Positions 35,245-41,477 of a DNA stretch of 41,477 nt are shown here, one piece after another; the first letter of the stretch is position 1, and every line of letters begins with the position of its first letter. The position numbers were made by a program, and so were the translations under genes. The notes below the pieces were generated by a model. It was not told the DNA's origin and did not search any database. It saw only the letters and a list, made by a program, of their open reading frames with translations. Location: assembly GCF_947493425.1 (NCBI RefSeq), contig NZ_CANLRP010000066.1:1-41477 (forward strand). Direction: 5' to 3'. Source of the stretch: an uncultured Microscilla sp. Lineage in GTDB: Bacteria > Bacteroidota > Bacteroidia > Cytophagales > Microscillaceae.

Positions 35245-36333
35245 ATGCAAACAACTATATTTCAAGGTTTAAAGGTTATTGAACTTGCCAGTGTATTGGC
35301 AGGACCATCAGTAGGAATGTTTTTTGCCGAACTGGGTGCCGAGGTAATTAAAATTGAGAATAAAACGACCCAGGGAGACGTAACTCGCCGTTGGAAACTT
35401 CCTTCAGAAGATAAAAATGCGCCACATTCTGCCTATTACTGTAGTGTAAATTGGGGCAAGCAAGTGAAGTTTTTAAATTTAAAAGAAGCCCAAGACAGGG
35501 CTGAGGTGCAAGAATTGATCAAGTCGGCAGACGTGGTCATTACCAATTATAAAGCGGGTGCTGCCGAAAAACTAGGAATGGATGCCACTCATTTGCAAAG
35601 CCTCAACCCTCGTTTAATTTATGCCTACCTCAGTGCTTTTGGCGAAGAGAGTCATCGTACGGCTTTTGATGTGGTGCTACAGGCAGAAGCAGGTTTCTTG
35701 TTTATGACAGGAGAACCTGATCGTGAACCTGTGAAAATGCCCGTAGCACTGATTGATATTTTGGCAGCACACCAGCTCAAAGAAGCCATTTTGCTTGCTT
35801 TGTATCGGCGTACTCAAACAGGTCAAGGAAGCTATGTGTCGGTATCTTTGCTTGAGGCAGCGGTGGCTTCGTTAGCAAACCAGGCTACCAACTGGCTCAT
35901 GGCGGGGCATGTGCCACAGCGTATGGGTACTATGCACCCCAATATTGCCCCTTATGGCGATATTTTTTATACCCGCGACCAGAAACCTGTGATTTTGGCT
36001 GTGGGCACCGAAAAACAATTTGTTGCTTTGTGCCAGTGTATAAATTTACCTCATTTACCCAATGACGATCGGTTTGCCCAAAATCAGTATAGAGTACAAA
36101 ACCGCCAGGCGTTGAAAGAAGCACTTGCTCCTGCTATCAAAACTTTTGATTTGGCGGAGGTAATGGAGGTCTTTCACAAAAATGGAGTGCCTGCCGGACA
36201 AATCAGGACTATGCCAGAAGTATTTGAGCAAAAAGAGGTACAACACATGATTTTAGAAGAACGTATGTCAGACAATACCATTAGTAAGAGGGTAAGAACT
36301 GCGGCTTTCGACATGCGACCAAACCAATTGTAA
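35245..36333 (+). CDS. CoA-transferase family III (CaiB/BaiF)
   Basis: The 362-residue protein carries the family III marks: an N-terminal LKVIELASVLAGPSVGMFFAELGAEVIKIE, NYKAGAAEKLG at about 101-111, and the catalytic Asp in ALIDILAAHQ (D171), equivalent to Asp169 of formyl-CoA transferase and CaiB. It transfers CoA between carboxylic acids; the substrate cannot be told from sequence, and alpha-methylacyl-CoA racemase is a related alternative. It heads a compact operon: the next start is 3 bases after its stop. Confidence 0.92.
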   Translation: MQTTIFQGLKVIELASVLAGPSVGMFFAELGAEVIKIENKTTQGDVTRRWKLPSEDKNAPHSAYYCSVNWGKQVKFLNLKEAQDRAEVQELIKSADVVITNYKAGAAEKLGMDATHLQSLNPRLIYAYLSAFGEESHRTAFDVVLQAEAGFLFMTGEPDREPVKMPVALIDILAAHQLKEAILLALYRRTQTGQGSYVSVSLLEAAVASLANQATNWLMAGHVPQRMGTMHPNIAPYGDIFYTRDQKPVILAVGTEKQFVALCQCINLPHLPNDDRFAQNQYRVQNRQALKEALAPAIKTFDLAEVMEVFHKNGVPAGQIRTMPEVFEQKEVQHMILEERMSDNTISKRVRTAAFDMRPNQL

Positions 36334-36336
36334 ACA

Positions 36337-36726
36337 ATGAAAATATTGACCTTGAGTGTATGTATGCTATTGTTGTTGCCCGAAAATGTAGCCCAGGAAA
36401 TAAATTTAACTTATAAATGGCAAATTACCTGGTGTGGTTTTGCCTCATTTTCTCAAGAATATGAAAAGTTTTCTTCTGCAGAAAGAGCCACTTATCAAAA
36501 AAAACTAAAAAAAGCCTTTATCAGGTTTAAATCAAACCAAACCTACAGTATGCAAGTTTTTAATACTAAAGATCGTGGTACTTGGGCAACCCAAAATAAC
36601 TTGCTTGTATTGAAGAGTAATGAGGGGGGGAAAGTAAAGTTCATGATAGAAAAGACTTCTCCAAAGGAGTTGACATTGCTAAATGTACAAAAGAAAGATA
36701 CGTTGTTGATTAAAATAAGGAGGTAA
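36337..36726 (+). CDS. Small secreted protein, lipocalin-like
   Basis: This 129-residue product has a signal peptide (MKILTLSVCMLLLLPENVAQ). The mature part alternates short beta strands, including DRGTWATQNNLLVL and KELTLLN, a pattern seen in Bacteroidota lipocalin-like small proteins. No active-site residue is evident. Placed between a CoA-transferase and a lysozyme-fold gene with gaps of 3 and 13 bases, it is probably co-expressed; its role is unknown. Confidence 0.6.
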   Translation: MKILTLSVCMLLLLPENVAQEINLTYKWQITWCGFASFSQEYEKFSSAERATYQKKLKKAFIRFKSNQTYSMQVFNTKDRGTWATQNNLLVLKSNEGGKVKFMIEKTSPKELTLLNVQKKDTLLIKIRR

Positions 36727-36739
36727 ACCAACAAAGTCG

Positions 36740-37357
36740 ATGAAGAATATAAAATGGTTGATTGTTTTGGGGCTGGTAGTGGTGCTTTATTGGCTAAGTA
36801 ATTATAAGGCAAGACCAAAGCTGCATTTATCATCGGTAGAATTGACTCGGCAAAACTACAGCAAGCAAGTAAACCAGATTTGCAAAGAAATGGACTTACC
36901 TCCAGCCTATTTCAAAGCCTTGATTGTGCTGGAATGCTCAGGAAGGTTTCCGCCCAAAAGCCGATATGAACGTCATGTGTACGACAAACTGTCTGAAGTA
37001 AAAAGGGGAAAAAGGAAAAGGTATGGAAGTTTGACTAAAGCACATTTGAAAAAGTTTTCTGACAAAACCCTGAAAGACCTGGCCACATCCTGGGGACCTT
37101 TGCAGGTAATGGGATATCAAACCATTGCAATGAAAATTCCCTTACATTGGCTAAAAGAAGAATTTGCTTTATACTATAGTATAAAATGGGTGAAGAAAAG
37201 TTATGGTAAATATTTGAAAAAAAAACGTTTTGGCGATGCTTTTCATATCCATAATACGGGCAAACCGATGCCCACTATAGGTACGCGTACCTATGACCCA
37301 AATTATGTCAAAAAAGGCTTAGAGTATATGAAAATATTTGAGAAAGATGCATTTTAA
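36740..37357 (+). CDS. Membrane-anchored lysozyme-fold (N-acetylmuramidase-like) protein
   Basis: The 205-residue protein has an N-terminal anchor helix (about 5-20) and then a muramidase-type domain: PPAYFKALIVLECSGRF with the candidate catalytic E65, RYERHVY at 75-81, and TSWGPLQVMGYQ at 116-127, the SWG-QxMG signature of N-acetylmuramidase and soluble lytic transglycosylase folds. It should act on peptidoglycan in the periplasm while tethered to the inner membrane. A Lys/Arg-rich insertion (88-96) is unusual. It starts 13 bases after the previous stop. Confidence 0.75.
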   Translation: MKNIKWLIVLGLVVVLYWLSNYKARPKLHLSSVELTRQNYSKQVNQICKEMDLPPAYFKALIVLECSGRFPPKSRYERHVYDKLSEVKRGKRKRYGSLTKAHLKKFSDKTLKDLATSWGPLQVMGYQTIAMKIPLHWLKEEFALYYSIKWVKKSYGKYLKKKRFGDAFHIHNTGKPMPTIGTRTYDPNYVKKGLEYMKIFEKDAF

Positions 37358-37370
37358 AACCTTTGATTTT

Positions 37371-37808
37371 ATGAAAAAACAAGTATTCATTTTAGTTGTA
37401 TTGTTGGTTGCGCCTTTGATGTTGCAAGCCCAAAAAAACAATGATGCCGACCTGAAGCAAATCAGGCAAATACTAGATAACCAGAGCAAAGCTTGGAACA
37501 AAGGCGATTTGGTGGGCTTTATGCAAGGCTATTGGAAGTCAAAAAAACTACAGTTTATTGGTAGCAAAGGAGTAAAATATGGTTGGAAAGCCACCTTGGA
37601 GGGGTATCAGAAGGGCTATCCCAGTAAGGAAAAAATGGGCATACTCAAGTTTACCATTTTATCTGTCGAAAAAATATCCGATGATGCTGCGTTTGTGATT
37701 GGAAAATGGCACCTTACCCGAAAAAACGATACACCCAATGGTCATTTTTCTTTGCTTTGGCGTAAAATCAAAGGGCGGTGGGTTATTGTAGCTGACCACT
37801 CGAGCTAA
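37371..37808 (+). CDS. Secreted DUF4440/SnoaL-like (NTF2-fold) protein
   Basis: The ORF opens at 37338, but the ATG at 37371 gives a clear signal peptide (MKKQVFILVVLLVAPLMLQAQ), so that start is used (145 residues). The mature chain has the DUF4440 pattern: an N-terminal helix (IRQILDNQSKAWNKGDLVGFM), the YWKSKKLQFIGSKG strand, and C-terminal strands ending RWVIVADHSS. This is a second NTF2-fold protein in the window, unlike the cytosolic one at 5913. It closes the four-gene operon. Confidence 0.8.
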   Translation: MKKQVFILVVLLVAPLMLQAQKNNDADLKQIRQILDNQSKAWNKGDLVGFMQGYWKSKKLQFIGSKGVKYGWKATLEGYQKGYPSKEKMGILKFTILSVEKISDDAAFVIGKWHLTRKNDTPNGHFSLLWRKIKGRWVIVADHSS

Positions 37809-37966
37809 TCTTGATAGCTGTCAGGCTTGTGTGTAGTAGGGATGTCTTATCAAATTAAAACATACAATATGCAGGGCACTGTTTTTTAGGCAAAACATTT
37901 GATGAGAGTAATTTGTATGACCGTGTAAAAAATATTACATTTAGTTTTATTGCTTGCCACATTCTA
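37809..37966. other. Intergenic region, nothing recognised
   Basis: A short AT-rich gap between the operon end and MITE-like copy B, with no clear terminator. Confidence 0.4.
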
Positions 37967-38127
37967 AGGAATGGTGAGAAATTAAATTACCATTCTTGAG
38001 GTAGAGGTTTTGTTTTGAGACGAGGCTATTTTTTGCGCCCATAGCAGCGCTACGGGCAATAAAAATAACGAAGTATCAAGGCTAAAAATCACCCCTTAGA
38101 GTGTAAATTTATTTTTGAACAATTCCT
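37967..38127. mobile_element. MITE-like element, copy B (161 bp)
   Basis: The left end (37967-37988, aggaatggtgagaaattaaatt) and inverted right end (38106-38127) match the ends of copy A. The interior contains atagc-agc-gctac and gggcaataaaaataacgaag, shared with 18009-18042 and, more loosely, with copy A. The element ends 21 bases before the ATG of the adenylate cyclase gene, so that gene's promoter must lie within or across it. Confidence 0.7.
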
Positions 38128-38148
38128 AAAAACAGTAACTAAAGATTA

Positions 38149-39837
38149 ATGCATAAAATACTTGCTATTATAATATGTATACTGGGTGGAGTCCTTCCTG
38201 CCATGAGCCAAAATACAGACAGCCTCAAGGTGGTTATAAATTCAAGCCCAAACACCCGCCAGCAAGTACAATCTCTCAATGCATTGAGTAAGGCATACAA
38301 AGCCAAAGATACCCAAGCGGCCATCAAGTACGCCCAACAATCTATTGAGGTAGCCAAAAAAATTAAATATCAGGAAGGACTTGCTGACGCTTACGCCAAT
38401 CTGGGACAGGCCAGTGCTTTTCTTGCTGATGAACAAAGCGACCCCACAGAAGGCTATGAAAAGGCTGCCCAGTATTTCCGCCAATCTTTTGATCTTTATG
38501 ACAAACTTTATAGCCAGGGCAAACTCAGCCGTACCAAAATGCTCAGGTTTCTCGAAGGTGGAGTAATTACTGTTTATCGTGATTTGGCAGATATTTATTA
38601 TTCAGAGAAAAAAAACTACAAGCAGGCATCTGACAAATACAGGATGTTATTTACTCGTTTTGGGGAGTATTCTTCTGAAATAAAAGACGAAAGCCTGGTG
38701 GTGTCAAGAACCAAGTTGCTGAACCAAAAGCTAAACCAGGAGTTATTGGAAAAAAAGCAACAGGCCTTGAAAAACGAACTCCAGATTAAAAAGGTAGAAA
38801 AAGAAAAAGATTCGTTGGCACTTGCCAATCAACGCCGCAAAATTGAATCTGCCAAACGTGAAATCCGGTTGCGTGCCTTACAAAGTGAAAACCTGAAAAT
38901 ACAAAAAGAAAATGAAGAAAAAGCCCACCGATTAAAAATTGCTGCCCAAGAAGCCCAACTCAAAAGGTCAAGATTATTAACCACTTCTATGATTGTGGGT
39001 TTTGTATTGGTTTTTGTCATTGTTGGTGTCTTATTTTACAGTTATCGCCGTCAGAAAAAAGTAAATCAAATTATTAGTCGTCAACAAGCCGAGATTGTAG
39101 AAGCAAAAGAACGTTCCGAAACTTTATTGCTTAATATATTGCCTCGTGAGGTGGCTGAGGAACTGAAAGAAAGCGGAAAGGCCTCTATTCGCCAGTATGA
39201 AATGGTATCTGTATTATTTACCGATTTTAAGGGGTTTACCAGCATTGCTGAGAAAATAACTCCAGTAGCCTTGGTGCGTGAGTTGGAAACGTGTTTTTTA
39301 AGGTTTGATGAGATTATTGAAAAATATAACATTGAAAAAATAAAGACTATAGGTGATGCCTATATGGCAGCGGGTGGTATTCCTATTGCTAATCAAACCA
39401 ACCCACTGGATGTGATACTTGCCGGATTGGAAATGCAAAGGTATATGAACGAGCTAAAGGCGGTAAAACAGGCGGCTGGTGAGCCTTATTGGGAGCTACG
39501 CCTGGGTATCAACACTGGTAAACTCATTGCCGGAGTAATTGGTAAAAAGAAGTTTGCTTATGATGTATGGGGCGATACTGTAAATACCGCAAGCCGGATG
39601 GAGTCGAGCGGAGAAGTAGGTAAAGTGAATATATCGGGCAAAACTTATGAGTTGGTCAAGGAATTTTTTGAATGTGAGCATCGGGGCAAAGTAACTGCCA
39701 AAGGCAAAGGCGAGATAGATATGTATTTTGTTCGTCGTATCAAAGTGGAGCTATCGGCAGATGAGAAAGGGTTGGTACCCAATGAGCAATTTAAAAATAT
39801 GAGAGATGGATACAACGGGTTAGCTGTTGCTTCTTAA
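38149..39837 (+). CDS. Class III adenylate cyclase with periplasmic TPR sensor
   Basis: The 562 residues comprise a signal sequence (1-20), TPR-like helices (about 40-165), a long coiled coil (185-275), a TM helix (about 278-298), a signalling helix (LLLNILPREVAEELK) and a C-terminal cyclase domain (350-530). Metal-binding Asp are D359 (FTDFKGF) and D403 (GDAYMA). Substrate-selecting K399 and D472 (YDVWGDTVNTASRM) fit ATP rather than GTP. N479 and R483 complete the site. It would make cAMP in response to a periplasmic signal. Copy B of the MITE-like family lies directly upstream. Confidence 0.93.
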   Translation: MHKILAIIICILGGVLPAMSQNTDSLKVVINSSPNTRQQVQSLNALSKAYKAKDTQAAIKYAQQSIEVAKKIKYQEGLADAYANLGQASAFLADEQSDPTEGYEKAAQYFRQSFDLYDKLYSQGKLSRTKMLRFLEGGVITVYRDLADIYYSEKKNYKQASDKYRMLFTRFGEYSSEIKDESLVVSRTKLLNQKLNQELLEKKQQALKNELQIKKVEKEKDSLALANQRRKIESAKREIRLRALQSENLKIQKENEEKAHRLKIAAQEAQLKRSRLLTTSMIVGFVLVFVIVGVLFYSYRRQKKVNQIISRQQAEIVEAKERSETLLLNILPREVAEELKESGKASIRQYEMVSVLFTDFKGFTSIAEKITPVALVRELETCFLRFDEIIEKYNIEKIKTIGDAYMAAGGIPIANQTNPLDVILAGLEMQRYMNELKAVKQAAGEPYWELRLGINTGKLIAGVIGKKKFAYDVWGDTVNTASRMESSGEVGKVNISGKTYELVKEFFECEHRGKVTAKGKGEIDMYFVRRIKVELSADEKGLVPNEQFKNMRDGYNGLAVAS

Positions 39838-39851
39838 CCCCCAATTTGTTT

Positions 39852-40583
39852 ATGGAAAAAAAACGTACACCTCAAGCCAAGTTTTTAACCGCTGAATGGC
39901 GCAAGCTAATTATGGTAAACTACGAGATAGATCCACAAGTACTTGAGCCTTTGGTGCCACCTCAAACAGCAATAGATTATTGGAACGGTAAGACCTATGT
40001 GAGTCTGGTAGCCTTTATGTTTTTAAATACTAAAGTGCGAGGCCTAAAATTCCCTTTCCATGTCAATTTTGAGGAGGTAAACCTAAGATTTTATGTCAGG
40101 CACAAACACCAAAACGAGTGGCGTAGAGGCGTAGTATTTATCAAAGAGATTGTCCCCAAAACAATGATTGCCTCTATTGCCAACTGGCGTTTTAACGAAA
40201 ATTATGTGTCTATGCCCATGCGGCACAACATCCATCATACGACTGAATTGTTGCAAGTAAAGTATGAGTGGAAAATGGTAAAAAATTGGCAATCTATAGA
40301 AGTAAAAGCTAATCCAACTTCTACTCCGCTGGTTGAAGGTTCTCAGGAAGAGTTCATAGCAGAGCATTACTGGGGATATGGAGTAACCCATAAGGGGGGC
40401 ACGCTGGAATATGAAGTAGGACACCCAAAGTGGGAAGTATATCAGGTAAATGACTTGAATGTACAATGCGACTTTACCCAACTATATGGCAGTCAGTATG
40501 TACCCTATTTGAGCACAACGCCTGCTTCGGTATTTCTTGCCGAAGGATCTGACATATTTGTATGCAAAGCCAGTAAGCTTTAG
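39852..40583 (+). CDS. YqjF-like DUF2071 protein
   Basis: The frame opens at a TTG (39846), but the ATG at 39852 is preferred (243 residues). The protein shows the DUF2071 order: an N-terminal EWRKLIMVNYEIDPQVLEPLVPP, YVSLVAFMFLNTKVRG, the LRFYVRHK strand, and FIKEIVPK. These proteins have an acetoacetate-decarboxylase-like fold; their reaction is unknown. It is 14 bases after the cyclase stop, so co-transcription is likely. Its stop codon overlaps the stop of the convergent gene at 40580. Confidence 0.85.
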   Translation: MEKKRTPQAKFLTAEWRKLIMVNYEIDPQVLEPLVPPQTAIDYWNGKTYVSLVAFMFLNTKVRGLKFPFHVNFEEVNLRFYVRHKHQNEWRRGVVFIKEIVPKTMIASIANWRFNENYVSMPMRHNIHHTTELLQVKYEWKMVKNWQSIEVKANPTSTPLVEGSQEEFIAEHYWGYGVTHKGGTLEYEVGHPKWEVYQVNDLNVQCDFTQLYGSQYVPYLSTTPASVFLAEGSDIFVCKASKL

Positions 40584-41356
40584 TAAAGTGTCTTCTCTTG
40601 ATGATGCATAAAAAACACTTGCATTAAGTTTCTCAAAGCTTCGTTGTCATAAGTAAACGACGAACGTTGATTCATCCAACTATTCAAATCATTTAAACGA
40701 GAACTCAACCATTTGCGTAAAGCATCCGCCGAATTCTTTTTGCCTTCAGCCTGATTGATTAGACTACTGATTTTACTGTATAAAACATTGTCATCAAAAG
40801 TAGCATAGTTGCCACCAAATATTTTAAGTGTTTCGGCAATTACTTTATTGCTGGCAACAGGGTGATAGTTTTTAATATCTTGTGGGGTAATGACAGACCT
40901 GCTATAAAGCTTAAGCAATAACCATAGTTTGGCTGCTTTACGTTTTTCTGTTTTAAAAAATACCTGTAGGGTTTTCAACTCATTTGTCATCAAATCATTT
41001 TGATCCTCGCCTGCTCTGGACAAATACTGTGGATTGATTTGGTCAAGATCATAACTCACCTCTTTTCTTTTATTAGAAGCATTTACAAGCTCTATAGCAA
41101 TATTGTATACCGTGCGTTCAAAGTATTGCTTTAGCAAACCATATTGAGGATTATAATTTCGTTGGATACAAGCCAACTTGTTGGTAAATAATTGAGTATT
41201 AATATCCTGAACAATATCTGCGATGCTCTCTCGCTTAAACCCTCCTTTGCTTTTAAACCTACGTACAATTTTTTGGATGCTTTCCTGATACTCAGGAGTA
41301 CATATCAGGCTTTTAGGCGATTCCTGTAACATTCTGAAGGCGATTTCATTTTTCAT
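40580..41356 (-). CDS. Helical protein with sigma-factor-like N-terminal region
   Basis: The 258-residue cytosolic protein is basic and almost all helical. Residues about 35-95 (ESIADIVQDINTQLF, then GLLKQYFERTVYNIAIELV) recall the sigma-70 region 2 pattern (DIVQEVFLKL...W..RIARN), but a region 4 HTH was not found with confidence. It may be a diverged ECF-type sigma factor or an unrelated helical protein. Its stop codon overlaps the convergent DUF2071 stop by 4 bases; MITE-like copy C starts 48 bases upstream of its ATG. Confidence 0.55.
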   Translation of the reverse strand: MKNEIAFRMLQESPKSLICTPEYQESIQKIVRRFKSKGGFKRESIADIVQDINTQLFTNKLACIQRNYNPQYGLLKQYFERTVYNIAIELVNASNKRKEVSYDLDQINPQYLSRAGEDQNDLMTNELKTLQVFFKTEKRKAAKLWLLLKLYSRSVITPQDIKNYHPVASNKVIAETLKIFGGNYATFDDNVLYSKISSLINQAEGKKNSADALRKWLSSRLNDLNSWMNQRSSFTYDNEALRNLMQVFFMHHQEKTLY

Positions 41357-41403
41357 AATACTTGTCGATGATTGAGTGTTTATTGTAATGTTTATATTCT
41401 CTT

Positions 41404-41477
41404 AGGAATGGTGTAAAAATAAATTTCTATAGTTTAATAAAATATTTTGTTGCTAGACGCGGCAAAAAATCGGCTAA
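41404..41477. mobile_element. MITE-like element, copy C (cut by window edge)
   Basis: The left end is identical to that of copy A for at least 30 bases. The following segment aaaatattttgttgctagacg is also shared. The element runs off the window, so its right end and length are unknown. Confidence 0.65.

Overview
The window looks like chromosomal DNA of a member of the Bacteroidota, most likely a marine Cytophagales bacterium of the Microscilla type. That placement is an inference. It rests on a TonB-dependent receptor with a carboxypeptidase-like N-terminal domain, a DUF4836-like lipoprotein, Bacteroidota-style Crp/Fnr and YqjF/DUF2071 proteins, many long AT-rich gaps, a few octamers of the Bacteroidota -7 form TAnnTTTG, and the scarcity of strong Shine-Dalgarno sites. 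No rRNA, tRNA, CRISPR array or transposase gene was seen.

Layout. Positions 1-218 hold a 118-bp-period direct repeat carrying an 18-bp palindrome. A Bax-inhibitor-1-like membrane protein (318-1040) and an SbcC nuclease subunit (1216-4308, minus) converge on a strong bidirectional terminator. A tight minus-strand operon (7249 down to 4853) encodes a tautomerase, an SDR protein lacking the usual catalytic Tyr, an NTF2-like protein and a nitronate monooxygenase. A Crp/Fnr regulator lies just upstream of it, and the gap between holds a perfect TGTGA-N6-TCACA box.

The centrepiece is a roughly 10-kb run of seven minus-strand genes (17851 down to 8024): zinc-ribbon/FHA protein, transmembrane Ser/Thr kinase with C-terminal WG repeats, FHA-TM-coiled coil-trypsin-like protease, secreted protein with a polybasic tail, transmembrane PP2C phosphatase, second zinc-ribbon/FHA protein, and zinc-ribbon/kinase/FHA protein. 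Writer, eraser, reader and periplasmic effector domains of phospho-Ser/Thr signalling sit together. Three of the proteins share one topology: cytosolic signalling domain, one TM helix, extracytoplasmic coiled coil or effector. The Crp/Fnr gene follows the last kinase within a few bases, so it may be its transcriptional output. This is the best candidate for an undescribed system here.

The remainder is mixed. It holds an ADP-ribosylglycohydrolase with an unassigned N-terminal half; a DUF445 membrane protein; two paralogous outer-membrane barrels; a holin-IV-like membrane protein with a small secreted protein; a TonB-dependent receptor; a DUF4836-like lipoprotein; a TPR protein and a response regulator-histidine kinase; three tandem STAS/SpoIIAA-like paralogues; a four-gene operon (CoA-transferase III, two secreted small proteins, membrane-anchored lysozyme-fold protein); a class III adenylate cyclase with a TPR sensor; a YqjF-like protein; and a sigma-factor-like protein.

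Intergenic DNA carries a family of short elements with 22-bp inverted ends (28006-28200, 37967-38127, truncated copy from 41404). A related element at 17903-18087 shares an internal hairpin that shows compensatory base changes. These look like MITEs or structured repeats with no coding capacity.
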